A program made the position numbers and the translations under genes. Positions 50,723-60,348 of a stretch of DNA of 64,000 nt are shown here, piece after piece; the stretch's first letter is position 1, and every line of letters begins with the position of its first letter. Source of the DNA: Elusimicrobia bacterium GWF2_62_30 (GTDB taxonomy: Bacteria; Elusimicrobiota; Elusimicrobia; Elusimicrobiales; UBA9959); assembly GCA_001799995.1 (NCBI GenBank), contig MGUK01000095.1, forward strand, positions 62,001-126,000, given 5' to 3'. Below the pieces are notes generated by a model. The model did no database searches and was not told where the DNA came from. It saw only the letters and a list, made by a program, of their open reading frames with translations.

Positions 50723-53700
50723 CTAGAACTGGAACGTGAGCGTGCTCCCTATCTGGTACGAAGAGAATTCTTCTTCTTTAAGGTTCTTGCTCCAGAACCG
50801 CTGGAACCCGCCGTTCAGGGTCAGCCGCAGGTTCTTGGCCATTTCATAGTCGGCGCTGGTGTTCAGTGAGAAGAGACGGTTATTGTCGGCGATGGTAATG
50901 GGCGAAGATTTGATGGCGTAGCTGAGCGTGGTGGTCCAGACTATGCGGTTGGTCAGCGCCAGTACCGTTTTTGTGAACGGGATCTTGAAGCCTTTAGGCA
51001 TGGTAAAGTCGGACTTTATCAGCAGGCTGGGCGTGATGATCCGGGTCTGCTGCGTCACTACGCCGAGCGTGGCTACTGTCTTGTCCATGACGTAGTCCAC
51101 CTTCGGGGTGAAGCGGAACTTCCGCCACTGGAAAGCCCCCTGCAGGGTGGCGTCGTTGTGCCGGGTGTCGTTCACGATCTTATCCGTGACCAGGTCGAGC
51201 TTGCTGCCGTACTTCAGGTTGTAGCTGGCCGCGGTGTCCATCCAGTCGAAGATCCTGAAGCGCAGGTCCGCGCCGTAGGCGTCGGATCTTTCCATCGAGA
51301 CGTCCACGGATTCGGTGGTGTTGCGGGAGTACTTCAGGTTGAGGGTGGAATTCTGCGCCCAGCGCCGCGTATGCGTCAGCAGCTCCAGCTGGGAAAGGGA
51401 AACGATCATGTCCGGGAAGGTGCGGTTTATGCTTTTCGAGATCGTGCCGGTGACTTCGGACCGCTGCACCGAATTGGTGTAGTTGTTGGTGATGGAAAGG
51501 GTCTTCAGCGCCGAGGCCGCGCCTTTGATATTGTAGGCTTCGAACGGCTGCCAGCGCTGGTTGGAATTTATGGTATCGCGCATGGTCAGGGAGTTGCGCA
51601 GCGCCAGGTCGCCCGTGGGCGCGATCGGGTCCCTCAGCCAGAGCTTGTTGCGGGTATTGTAGTCCTTCGCTATGTTGGACCAGGAATCGCCGTCCTGGAT
51701 CTGGTAGTTGGAGGAAAGCGACATCGAGCGCAGCAGCCTGTTGGACGGCATCAGGTCATTGACGTTCACCGCCAGGCTCACGCCGCCCTGGGCCGAGCGC
51801 GTCACCGACTTGATCTGGCCGGCCGTATAGACCTGGGAGCTCCTGGAAACCGTCACGGTGGTGGTATTGAGGTTGTTATTCTCCATCGTCGTCACCGAGT
51901 AGTTGGCGGACGGGTTCAGCCAGCGCGCCAGCATGAAGTTGGAGTTCACGTCCACCGTCTGCTGCATGGACTTAGGGTAGCGCTCGTACACGTCGGGGGC
52001 GGAAAGCCGGGCGCGGGTTTCGCGGACGGTCTGCAGCGAATAGTTAGGGTTGATGGAAGAGCCTTTCCACGGGACGAACGTGAGTTTTCCGCCGTAGATG
52101 TCGGTGCGCTCTTTGGTGTTGTAATAGTTTGACAAAACCGCGATCTCGGTCGAGAGCCGGACGGAGTCGTAATTAACCAGGCTGCGCCCCAGGGAGTAGT
52201 TGGCGTTCACCGTGCGCGGCAGCAGGAACAGCGTGCCCGGCACGTTGTAGGAGAAGCTGGCGGCGTAGGTGTCCCTGTCGTCCTTGCGGGCGAGCACGTT
52301 GTAGCTGGTCACGCCTTTGGTGTAATTCATGCCGATACGGGGGAAAGCCCCGGAGCCCAGGGTACCGGAGGCGGTGCCGTCGAATTTTTTCACCTTGCCT
52401 TCCTGCAGCGTGGTGACCAGGTTGTTGGCGCCCGTGGCCGCCGCGTTGGGCGTGACGGTTATCTGTTTGGCGGCGGTCACGTTGATGGGGAAGAAGGACA
52501 GGCGCGTGAGGTTGAGGTAGCCGCTCGCCGTCTCGTTGTCCTGGTTGGTGATGGCCGTGACCGGGGTCTGGAAGCCGCGGTCGACGTAGCGGTGCTTGCC
52601 GCCGACCGTGAACCAGCCGGGAACCTCCACCGAGCCTTCCACCTTGCGCGCGTTGCCTATGCGCGCTATCGGGCCCTTTAGGTGCAGCTCGTTGAAGTAA
52701 ATAGTGCCCGTATGGGGGCTGGCGTCCGTGGCCTCCACGCCGACGCGGAACTGGGAGATCTGCTGCAGCGACGGCAGGCCCACCGAGGACACCGTGATGC
52801 TGTAGGGGGAGGCGTTGGTCCAGACGTCGGGGATGGAATCCCTGGTGATGTCTTCCTGGTTTATCTCTATCAGGTGCCAGCCGTTGGTCCCCAGCGAAGT
52901 AAGCGGGATCGCGACTTTGAAATAGCTGTTGTCGCTGCCGGCCCGCAGGAAGAAACTGACCCCGGACTCGGCCGTGTTGCTGCTGTAGACGAGGAAGCGC
53001 AGCGTCTCGTGCTGGGAGATGTCTATGGCCGAGGAATAGGTGCGGTACGCGTAGCCGGCGGCGGCTCCCGAGGAGGTCAGCGCCGAGTACTGCAGCGCCA
53101 GCGCCTGCTCGCTGACCACGCTGACGTTGTTGCGTTCCTTGATGGCGGTAACGTCGCCGTAAAGGTCGGTAAAGACCTCCGCCGCCCTGCCGCCGGCGTC
53201 ATAAATGGGGTCATAGTCGGTATTGTCGATATTATTCGGCGCGGAAACGTTCAGCGAGCCGCCGGTGCTTTCCACTACGGCCCAGGAATTGCCTACGGCG
53301 GCCACGCGCGCGAACTTTACCACGCCGCTGGTGGCGCCTCCCGGCGTCTGCGTCAGGGAGATGCGCACCTGTTTTATGGCGTTCCACTTATAGCTGTTGG
53401 CGGAGGTGATAGGCATTTCCGCGGTGATGGTGCGCCAGCCGGAGAAATTGATGACCGAGTTCGGCATCGCGCCGTCGAAACCGTAGGTGGGGGAGTTCCG
53501 GTACCCGAAATCGCCGCCGGTGAAGTCCTGCGAGTCCAGGCGGCCGTTGTTGTTGAGATCTTCCGAATCCAGCCGCCCGTTGGAGGCGCCGTAGCGCCTC
53601 GCAGTCTTCCCGGCCGGCCAGTATTCCCAGCCTATGTCTTCGCCGGTGGCCACCTGGCCGTCGCAGTTGGTGTCTTCGCTCCTGGGGTAGCCGTACAGCG

Positions 53701-56083
53701 TCAGCCCGCTGGAACAGGAGAAGATCTGGCCTCCCCGCCCGTCGGCGTCCTCGTCGATCTGGCCATAGTGAATGTTGATAGTGGGCCCGGGTGTGCTCGC
53801 GTTCACGCCGTAGATGACCATCTCGAAGGTCTTTTTGCCGGAGAAATCTATACCGGTGTTGGACAGCGGGTAGGCGATGGAAACTTCGGACGAGATGCTG
53901 AAATCATAGTTGACGGCCAGGACCTGCTGCGTGCCGTCGGAGCTGGACTTGGAGTTGATGTCCTTGGCCTTTATGGCCTCGTTCGCCCACGACACAGCGT
54001 TCGGGTCCGCGGGGAGCTCCACCGGGTTCGAGGCTATGACCCAGTAGTTCTTGTCCAGCGGCGTGGAGTCCTCCTGCTTTACGCCTTCCATATTGTCGAT
54101 GAGCGCGTAGTCGTTGAGGTTGGGGGTGGTCTTGGACTGCGCTATCTCGCCGCCGATGGTGGTGCGCAGGCCGAGCAGGTTCAGGCCCCTGAGCTGCGCG
54201 TCGCCTTCGTAGACCAGCATGCTGTTGACCAGGTCCGTCACGTTAGGGACGGTATTGCCCTTCACGCCGCCCTGGTAGAGCAGCGTGGAGCCGAGCGAGA
54301 AATGGCTGCCCAGGTCGTACGAGATGCGGCCGCCGACCAGGGACTGGTTCCCGGTGCCGCCGTACGCCGAGACTTCGTAGGAGATGTCTATCTTGGAGTC
54401 CTGCCCTATCTTCTCGGGGTAATAGAAAGTGATGAAGCCGGAGTCGTAGTCGATGAAGTAATCGGTGTTGCGCGTGTATTTCACGTTGTCCACGCGCACC
54501 ACTTCCGAGTTCAGGACTATGCTGCCTTCCAGGATGAAAGTCTTGAAACGGTAGCTGTATTCCACATGGAAGAGGCGCTTCGACGCCGGCGAGGCGGCGT
54601 ACACCTGCGCGTCCGGCGTGCCCGGCGCGCCTTCCGCCCCGAAAGGTTCTTTGAGATAGAAGATGCCCTGCTCGAAATCCACCGTAATGCCGTCGGGGTA
54701 TTTCTGCACCGGGTTGAGCGAGGTGCCTACGAAATTATGGCTGAGGTCCTGCACCACGAGCGAGAAATTGCCGGTGCCGTTGTCGCGCACGATGTTGGTC
54801 TGGCCTATGGAATAATAAGTCTTGAGCTCGTTGTCGCTGCCGGTTTCCGAGGTCTTTATGATCTTGTAATTGCCGGTGCTGCCGCCGCCGGCGGTGATGG
54901 TGCCTGTCGAGGGATTGTCGGCCAGGTTGACGCCGTTGGTGTTCTTGAAGTCTATTATCACCACGTCGTTGGTGTTCAGCGAGGAGGCGAACGTCAGCAT
55001 GCCGTTGGCGTAGTCCATCACGTAGTCCGAGCCGCGGCTCAGCAGCTGGAACCGGCCCGTGTAGGTGGAGGTCAGCACCGCAAGTTTGTCCGCGGTCCTT
55101 TCAAAGATAGTGATATTGTCGACGGGCGCCGCCGACTGCCGGTCGATATAAACGGTTTCAGAATTGACCTTCAGCGGCAGGCGGTCCTTGTTGCCGAAGG
55201 TGAGGTCGTAATAGCGCCGGCGCAGGTAGCTGGTATCGTTTATGTCGACCTTCTGGAACTGGGTGTTGCCGGTGAACTGCTTGGTCTTGGTGGTACCCTT
55301 GGTGCGCGAACCGACGAAGGTGAATTTCAGGCCCCCGGTCTTTATGTCGGCCCTGATGCCGAAGAGCTGCTTGTTATAGGAGACGAACTCCGTGGCGGGC
55401 AGGGACAGGTCTATGTCGCCGAAGGCGATGTTCTGCACCGCTTCGTTGGGATCGCCCTGGTACACGACGGAGATGTCCTGCTTGTCCACCTTGGTATCGT
55501 CGTAGTCGACGTTGACGGTGATCTTCTGGCCGACCTTGCCCTGCATGCGCACCTGCATCTGCTGTGTGATCTCGAAAAGGTTGGTGGAGCGGGCGCGCGT
55601 GGTGGTGGTCTGGTCCTTTATATAGCGCTTGCCGCTGTAGTTGAGCGTTATCACTTTGCGGCCGGTGACGGAAAGGGTGGTGCCCGATTCGCGGAACTCC
55701 ACCTGGGGTTCCGGGGCCAGCGGGGCGCCGGTGGAGATGGCCACGGCGCGCGCAACTTCCAGCCGTTCGGAGGAGATCCTGCCGCTTTCCACGGCCTCCC
55801 TGGCCGAGTTCCAGGAGTCGCCGGTGTAGGAGAACGGCAGGTCGGAAGAGATATCGTCGATGCCGGGCGAGGCGGTTTCGCTGGAGACTTCCGTCTTCTC
55901 GATGAGGCTGCCCCGGTCCTGCGTGTCCAGCAGCCGAAACCTGCCGCCGCCGCCCGAGGGAATGCCGAACCCGTCGGTGCCGGCGGGCTCTTCCTGGGCG
56001 CGCGCGGGGGCCGCGCAGGCCAGGGCCAGCAGCAGTGCGAGAGATAAAAGACCCGGTTTTGTGCGCTTCAAGTTAATATCCAC
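50723..56083 (-). CDS. SprA-like giant outer membrane protein
   Basis: About 1786 residues. The signal peptide (KRTKPGLLSLALLLALACAAPARA) fits GTG 56083; ATG 56140 is a possible longer start. The N-terminal region matches the SprA/Sov family of type 9 secretion translocons: DQTTTTRARSTNLFEITQQM, MQGKVGQKITVNVDYDDTK, QNIAFGDIDLSLPATEFVSY and QLFGIRADIKTGGLKFTF. The C-terminal third is strongly beta and ends LTFQF, as expected for a very large barrel. In the middle, DTNCDGQVATGED and NNNGRLDSQD look like calcium-binding dockerin or EF-hand loops. In Bacteroidota, SprA exports proteins across the outer membrane. It is shorter than typical SprA (about 2400 residues). Confidence 0.82.
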   Translation of the reverse strand: MDINLKRTKPGLLSLALLLALACAAPARAQEEPAGTDGFGIPSGGGGRFRLLDTQDRGSLIEKTEVSSETASPGIDDISSDLPFSYTGDSWNSAREAVESGRISSERLEVARAVAISTGAPLAPEPQVEFRESGTTLSVTGRKVITLNYSGKRYIKDQTTTTRARSTNLFEITQQMQVRMQGKVGQKITVNVDYDDTKVDKQDISVVYQGDPNEAVQNIAFGDIDLSLPATEFVSYNKQLFGIRADIKTGGLKFTFVGSRTKGTTKTKQFTGNTQFQKVDINDTSYLRRRYYDLTFGNKDRLPLKVNSETVYIDRQSAAPVDNITIFERTADKLAVLTSTYTGRFQLLSRGSDYVMDYANGMLTFASSLNTNDVVIIDFKNTNGVNLADNPSTGTITAGGGSTGNYKIIKTSETGSDNELKTYYSIGQTNIVRDNGTGNFSLVVQDLSHNFVGTSLNPVQKYPDGITVDFEQGIFYLKEPFGAEGAPGTPDAQVYAASPASKRLFHVEYSYRFKTFILEGSIVLNSEVVRVDNVKYTRNTDYFIDYDSGFITFYYPEKIGQDSKIDISYEVSAYGGTGNQSLVGGRISYDLGSHFSLGSTLLYQGGVKGNTVPNVTDLVNSMLVYEGDAQLRGLNLLGLRTTIGGEIAQSKTTPNLNDYALIDNMEGVKQEDSTPLDKNYWVIASNPVELPADPNAVSWANEAIKAKDINSKSSSDGTQQVLAVNYDFSISSEVSIAYPLSNTGIDFSGKKTFEMVIYGVNASTPGPTINIHYGQIDEDADGRGGQIFSCSSGLTLYGYPRSEDTNCDGQVATGEDIGWEYWPAGKTARRYGASNGRLDSEDLNNNGRLDSQDFTGGDFGYRNSPTYGFDGAMPNSVINFSGWRTITAEMPITSANSYKWNAIKQVRISLTQTPGGATSGVVKFARVAAVGNSWAVVESTGGSLNVSAPNNIDNTDYDPIYDAGGRAAEVFTDLYGDVTAIKERNNVSVVSEQALALQYSALTSSGAAAGYAYRTYSSAIDISQHETLRFLVYSSNTAESGVSFFLRAGSDNSYFKVAIPLTSLGTNGWHLIEINQEDITRDSIPDVWTNASPYSITVSSVGLPSLQQISQFRVGVEATDASPHTGTIYFNELHLKGPIARIGNARKVEGSVEVPGWFTVGGKHRYVDRGFQTPVTAITNQDNETASGYLNLTRLSFFPINVTAAKQITVTPNAAATGANNLVTTLQEGKVKKFDGTASGTLGSGAFPRIGMNYTKGVTSYNVLARKDDRDTYAASFSYNVPGTLFLLPRTVNANYSLGRSLVNYDSVRLSTEIAVLSNYYNTKERTDIYGGKLTFVPWKGSSINPNYSLQTVRETRARLSAPDVYERYPKSMQQTVDVNSNFMLARWLNPSANYSVTTMENNNLNTTTVTVSRSSQVYTAGQIKSVTRSAQGGVSLAVNVNDLMPSNRLLRSMSLSSNYQIQDGDSWSNIAKDYNTRNKLWLRDPIAPTGDLALRNSLTMRDTINSNQRWQPFEAYNIKGAASALKTLSITNNYTNSVQRSEVTGTISKSINRTFPDMIVSLSQLELLTHTRRWAQNSTLNLKYSRNTTESVDVSMERSDAYGADLRFRIFDWMDTAASYNLKYGSKLDLVTDKIVNDTRHNDATLQGAFQWRKFRFTPKVDYVMDKTVATLGVVTQQTRIITPSLLIKSDFTMPKGFKIPFTKTVLALTNRIVWTTTLSYAIKSSPITIADNNRLFSLNTSADYEMAKNLRLTLNGGFQRFWSKNLKEEEFSSYQIGSTLTFQF

Positions 56084-56153
56084 GGGAACAGGACGGCAAA
56101 AAACAGTCCCCCCGGCAAAAAGGGAACTTCGGCGTTCCATGCCGCCGTAGATA

Positions 56154-56159
56154 TATAAT
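56154..56159 (+). promoter_or_regulatory. -10 element 11 bases before lptF
   Basis: A perfect TATAAT with no clear -35. Transcription would begin about five bases before the ATG at 56171, leaving almost no leader. The same AT-rich stretch must also carry the leftward promoter for the SprA-like gene. Confidence 0.5.
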
Positions 56160-56170
56160 AGAATAAATAA

Positions 56171-57283
56171 ATGTTCGTGCCTATAGCCCGCCTGTACGTG
56201 TTGCGCACTTTCGCCAAGCACCTGGTCCTCTCCCTTTTTATCTTCGTCTCGCTGCTGGTGCTGCTCAATTTCGTGCAGATAGTCAACCAGGGCGCGCTGG
56301 CGGGTTTTTCCATGTATTTCCTCTGCGCCAGCCTCCTCTATCTCATTCCGAACATACTGGGGTCCTCCCTGCCGCTGGCGTTCCTGCTGGCTACCCTGCT
56401 CAGCCTGGGGCAGATGTCGCAGGACGGGGAAATAATCGCCCTGCGCGCCGGGGGCTTTTCCTTCTACCAGATCTTTTCCTGGGTGTTCGGGACCGCCGTC
56501 CTCTGCTCCCTGCTGCTGCTGTTCGTCAATAACTGGGCGGGCCCCAAAGCCCTTAAGCGCTCCACCGACTACACGATACTGATGATAGAGCATGTGACCA
56601 AGATCGAGCTCAAGCCCCGCACCTTCCAGCAGCTTTCGGACTGGGTGATCTACGCGCGGGAAGTGAACGGCCTCGGCGGGACCATGCGCGGGGTGAACCT
56701 GCTGCGCCGCATCAACAGGGAAGGCCAGCCCGCCTACGTAACCAAGATGAACGCCGCCTCGGGCCGTTACCGCATGGCGCGCGGGCGCGGGCTGGAAATA
56801 GAGCTTTCCGACGGCCAGTTCAGCCAGACCGACTGCAAGGACGAGGACAAGCTCCTTTACGGGCGCTTCGCCTCGTACCGGACGCTGCTGCCGTTCTACA
56901 ACGGGAGCGGCGGCGCGCGCAAGCTCAACCAGCGCGAACTTTCCACCGGCGATATCTTCGCCAGGCTCAAGGCCGGGCTGCCGGACCCGCTGGTGGAAAG
57001 CAAATACCGCATAGAGGCGGCTTCGCGGATTGCGCTGGCGCTGGCGCCGCTGGCGTTCTTCCTGGTGGGCGCGCCGCTGGGGGTGGCGCTGGACAAGCGC
57101 GGGCGTTCCGCCGGCTTCGCGCTGAGCCTCCTGATCATTTTCTTTTATTACGGGCTCACGATAAGCGGCATGGTGCTGGCGCGCAAATACGAGGCCCTTT
57201 TCCCGTGGGCGGTGTTCGCCCCGTCGGTACTGACGGCGCTGGCGGGGCTCTGGCTCTGGAAAAAGCGCCTGCACGCCAGGTGA
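56171..57283 (+). CDS. lptF: Lipopolysaccharide export permease LptF-like (YjgP/YjgQ family)
   Basis: A 370-residue permease with six TMs in two groups of three (ILNF region VLSLFIFVSLLVLLNFVQIV; C-terminal ALAPLAFFLVGAPLGVAL, LSLLIIFFYYGLTISGMVLA) flanking a periplasmic beta-jellyroll domain. LptF and LptG carry lipopolysaccharide from the inner membrane into the Lpt bridge, powered by LptB. The partner gene follows ten bases later. Which of the two is F or G is assigned by order only. Confidence 0.85.
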   Translation: MFVPIARLYVLRTFAKHLVLSLFIFVSLLVLLNFVQIVNQGALAGFSMYFLCASLLYLIPNILGSSLPLAFLLATLLSLGQMSQDGEIIALRAGGFSFYQIFSWVFGTAVLCSLLLLFVNNWAGPKALKRSTDYTILMIEHVTKIELKPRTFQQLSDWVIYAREVNGLGGTMRGVNLLRRINREGQPAYVTKMNAASGRYRMARGRGLEIELSDGQFSQTDCKDEDKLLYGRFASYRTLLPFYNGSGGARKLNQRELSTGDIFARLKAGLPDPLVESKYRIEAASRIALALAPLAFFLVGAPLGVALDKRGRSAGFALSLLIIFFYYGLTISGMVLARKYEALFPWAVFAPSVLTALAGLWLWKKRLHAR

Positions 57284-57293
57284 GACGGCAACT

Positions 57294-58382
57294 ATGAACA
57301 GGACCTTCGAAAGGTATATCGCGCGGAGTTTCTGGGCGCCCTTCGGCTTCGGGCTGGCGGTGTTCTGCCTGCTCCTGGTCTTCGGCAGCATGTTCGATAA
57401 ACTTAATTTTTTCATGAAGAGCAGCTCCGGCGCCGGGCTGTTCCTGCGCTATATCGCGTACCAGACCCCGTATTTCGCCGTAAAAATGATCCCCATCGCG
57501 GTGCTGCTGGCGGTGCTGTTCGCGCTGGGCGGGATGATCTCCAGCGGCGAATGGAAAGCCGGCCTGGCCGGGGGCTGGCGCCCTCTCGCTATGATAAAGC
57601 CCCTGATCTTCTGCGCCGTCCTGGCCGGCGCCGGGCAGTTACTGCTGCAGGAAACGGTCGCCCCGGAGTTTTATATGCGGTCCGAATTCCTTTTTGAGGG
57701 GAAGATGCGCGGCCGCGAGGACTGGAAGCGGGTAGTGAAGCGCGACGTGACGTTCTCCGCCGGCGACGAGGTCTTCGTGACGGCGTCCCTTTTCGACGGG
57801 CGGCGGCGCCTGATGGAGCGGGTGGTGCTCGACGCCTACCGCGGGGGCAGGCTGTTCACCGAGGTGAACGCGCGCTCCGCCTCTTGGCGCGCCGACGTCG
57901 GCCGCTGGGAATTCTACGACGGCGTTGAGATCTCATACGACGAGGACGCCGTGCCGGCCGTCAGGCATTTCCCCAAGTGGCTTTCCTCCGTGTCCGTCCC
58001 GCCCGAAGACCTGCTGCTGGAGAAGCTGGTACCGGACGGCGTTCACTCGCTGGAGGTGCTGCGCCGCCTGCGCCGCCTGGAGGCGGTAGGCGCCCCTGCC
58101 ACCGCGGAACGCACCCTGCTGTGGGTCAAGCTGGCGGCGCCGCTGGCCAGCCCGGTGATGGCCCTGATAGGCGCCGCCATCGTGCTGCTGCTCCCGCGCA
58201 ACAACAAGCTCTTCAGTTTCGGTCTTTCCATCGGCACGGGCTTTTTCTTCTGGGCGGTGATAATAATGGCCCAGCAGGCCGGCAACGCTGAGCTGGTGCC
58301 GCCGGCGGTCGCCGGCCTGGCGCCCTGCGTTATTTTTACGCTGGTTTCCCTGTGGGGGCTGAAGCGCGCCCGGGGGTTTTAA
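57294..58382 (+). CDS. lptG: Lipopolysaccharide export permease LptG-like
   Basis: A 362-residue partner of the preceding permease with the same layout: N-terminal TMs (FGFGLAVFCLLLVFGSMFDKLNFF; VKMIPIAVLLAVLFALGGMISSGE, a conserved P-x-x-x-L-A segment followed by the ExxA-type loop), a jellyroll region, and C-terminal TMs (KLAAPLASPVMALIGAAIVLLLPRNN). The two would form a heterodimer in the inner membrane. Confidence 0.85.
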   Translation: MNRTFERYIARSFWAPFGFGLAVFCLLLVFGSMFDKLNFFMKSSSGAGLFLRYIAYQTPYFAVKMIPIAVLLAVLFALGGMISSGEWKAGLAGGWRPLAMIKPLIFCAVLAGAGQLLLQETVAPEFYMRSEFLFEGKMRGREDWKRVVKRDVTFSAGDEVFVTASLFDGRRRLMERVVLDAYRGGRLFTEVNARSASWRADVGRWEFYDGVEISYDEDAVPAVRHFPKWLSSVSVPPEDLLLEKLVPDGVHSLEVLRRLRRLEAVGAPATAERTLLWVKLAAPLASPVMALIGAAIVLLLPRNNKLFSFGLSIGTGFFFWAVIIMAQQAGNAELVPPAVAGLAPCVIFTLVSLWGLKRARGF

Positions 58383-58384
58383 CG

Positions 58385-60334
58385 ATGGCAGACCCCGGCG
58401 CCCGGGACGAAAACAGAAAGCGCTCCAACCCCGCCTGGCTGTTCGCGGCGGGTTTTCTCCTGTACGGCTATTGCCTCTCCTTCGGTTTCAACTATCTCGA
58501 CGACACGGTGCTGCTGGTCTACCAGGATTTCCTGCGGGATATTTCCAACATCGCGGAGATCTTCAGGCGCGACGCCATGTTCTCCGCTGACGGGGCCGCC
58601 CTTTATTACCGGCCCCTGCCTAACCTGCTGCTGATGCTCGAGGCGCTGGCGGGCGGGGCGTCCCCTTTTGTTTACAGGCTAACGAACCTGCTGCTGCACC
58701 TCCTGGCGTCTTTCCTGGTGTTCAAAGCGCTCGTCAGGATGCGCTACCCTGAAAGAACCGCCCTTTTTTTCTCTTTTGTTTTTCTCGCCCACCCCGCGGC
58801 CGCCCAGGCGGTATGCTGGATCCCCGGCAGCAACGCCTCCCTGCTGGCCGTGTTCGCGCTGGCCGCTTTTATAGCCGCGGCGGACTTCCGGGAGTCGGGG
58901 CGGCCGCGCAGCGCCGCGGCCCACGCCTTCTTTTTCACCTGCGCCATGTTCACCAAAGAATCCGCCGTGGCCCTGGCCCCGCTGTGCCTGCTGTACTGGC
59001 GCCTCGGGCAAGGGGGAAAGCCGCTCCGCTCCGGGCTGCCGCTCTGGGCCGGCTGGGTGCTGGGCTTCGCGGTCTGGGTCTTGTTCCGCAGCCTGGCCCT
59101 TCCCGCGTCCGCCGGGGTGGAAGCGGGGGAGATGCTCAGGTCGTTCTTTGCGAACCTGCCGGTTCTGGCGTCGGGGCTGGGGAACGTCCTGCTGCCGGTG
59201 AATATCCAGGTGATGGCGGTCCCGCGCGACGCAGGAGTCCTCTTCGGTCTTGCGGCGGTTTTCCTGGCCGCCTGGCTTGTCTTCCGGTCTAAAGGGCGGC
59301 GTACCGGTTATGTTGTTTTCGGGGTTTCCTGGTTCCTGCTGTTCTTCGTGCCGGGGATGCTGTCGCCTATGCCGGCGGCTTCCAATTTCATGCCGCACAG
59401 GCTTTACCTGCCGTTATTCGGCCTCCTTATCGTCGCCCTGGAAGCGTGCCGTTCACCCGACGATAAATTGGAAGCGCCGGTATGGCTGACTGGTGGTATC
59501 CTGGCGGTCCTGGCGGCGCTGACCTTCGCACAGACGCTGCATTACCGCGACCGCATGTCCTTCTGGCAAAGAGCGGCTTCCGACTCGCCCAATTCCGTGC
59601 TCGCCAACGTGGGCTTCGGCGTAGCGCTGGGCGAGGCCGGCCAGGCCGCCGCCGCCGAGGAGTCTTACCGCAAAGCCCTGGCCCTGAACCCGGCCGACGT
59701 GAACGCGAATTATAATTTTGCCGCGCTGCTCGACAACAACGGGCGGCGGGAGGAGGCGGTGGAGTATTACCGCCGGGCCCTGCGCGTTTCCCCCGGTTTT
59801 GCGGAGGGCCATTACAGGCTGGGCTGCGCTCTGGCGGCGCTGGGAAAGCTGGACGAGGCCGTAAACCATTACCGGGAGGCCCTGCGCCTGAAGCCGGCTT
59901 ACCCGGAAGCCGAACATAACCTGGGCGTGGCCCTGACCGCGCGGGGAAAGCTGCCGGAAGCGGAAGAGCATTACCGCGAGGCTCTGCGGCTGAAACCGGA
60001 TTTCGCCGAAGCCCGTTATAACCTGGGCACCCTGCTGGTCGCGCGGGGCGAGACCGGTGAAGCGGTACAGAATTATATCGAAGCTTTGCGGCTTAAGCCG
60101 GATTTCCCCGAAGCGCATGTGAATCTGGGGTATATCCTGTTCGCGCTGGGCAGGCGCGCGGAGGCGGAAGGCCATTACCAGGAGGCTTTGCGCCTGGCCC
60201 CCGGCTATGCCGCGGCTCATATCAGCTGGGGAACAGCCCTGCGCTCGGCGGGGGACCCGGAAGGCGCGGCCGTCCATTTCAGGGAAGCGCAGCGCCTGGG
60301 CTCCGGCAGCGCCGGGGCTGGAACAAAAAAATAA
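58385..60334 (+). CDS. TMTC-like membrane protein with C-terminal TPR repeats
   Basis: About 649 residues from ATG 58385, just after the lptG stop. The first 400 residues hold about ten TMs with FNYLDDTVLLVYQDFLRD (a GT-C type acidic loop), YYRPLPNLLLMLE and FTKESAVALAPLCLLYWRLG, resembling transmembrane O-mannosyltransferases of the TMTC type. The last 230 residues are seven clear TPR units with the YREALRLKP consensus (for example AVNHYREALRLKPAYPEAEHNLG). Such proteins glycosylate other proteins or assemble envelope complexes. A role with the adjacent Lpt genes is possible. Confidence 0.8.
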   Translation: MADPGARDENRKRSNPAWLFAAGFLLYGYCLSFGFNYLDDTVLLVYQDFLRDISNIAEIFRRDAMFSADGAALYYRPLPNLLLMLEALAGGASPFVYRLTNLLLHLLASFLVFKALVRMRYPERTALFFSFVFLAHPAAAQAVCWIPGSNASLLAVFALAAFIAAADFRESGRPRSAAAHAFFFTCAMFTKESAVALAPLCLLYWRLGQGGKPLRSGLPLWAGWVLGFAVWVLFRSLALPASAGVEAGEMLRSFFANLPVLASGLGNVLLPVNIQVMAVPRDAGVLFGLAAVFLAAWLVFRSKGRRTGYVVFGVSWFLLFFVPGMLSPMPAASNFMPHRLYLPLFGLLIVALEACRSPDDKLEAPVWLTGGILAVLAALTFAQTLHYRDRMSFWQRAASDSPNSVLANVGFGVALGEAGQAAAAEESYRKALALNPADVNANYNFAALLDNNGRREEAVEYYRRALRVSPGFAEGHYRLGCALAALGKLDEAVNHYREALRLKPAYPEAEHNLGVALTARGKLPEAEEHYREALRLKPDFAEARYNLGTLLVARGETGEAVQNYIEALRLKPDFPEAHVNLGYILFALGRRAEAEGHYQEALRLAPGYAAAHISWGTALRSAGDPEGAAVHFREAQRLGSGSAGAGTKK

Positions 60335-60348
60335 AATAGCGGTGCCTG

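Noticed and set aside
52682-56047. Very long open frame on the plus strand opposite the SprA-like gene
   Set aside because: It has no ribosome site, its translation has a skewed Val/Gly/Arg composition, and the minus strand has clear SprA homology, a signal peptide and a barrel end. It is a GC-driven shadow.
56141-57415. Extension of the SprA-like reading frame across lptF on the minus strand
   Set aside because: The frame stays open by chance. A signal peptide at about 56070 and clear lptF/lptG coding on the other strand set the true start near 56083 or 56140.
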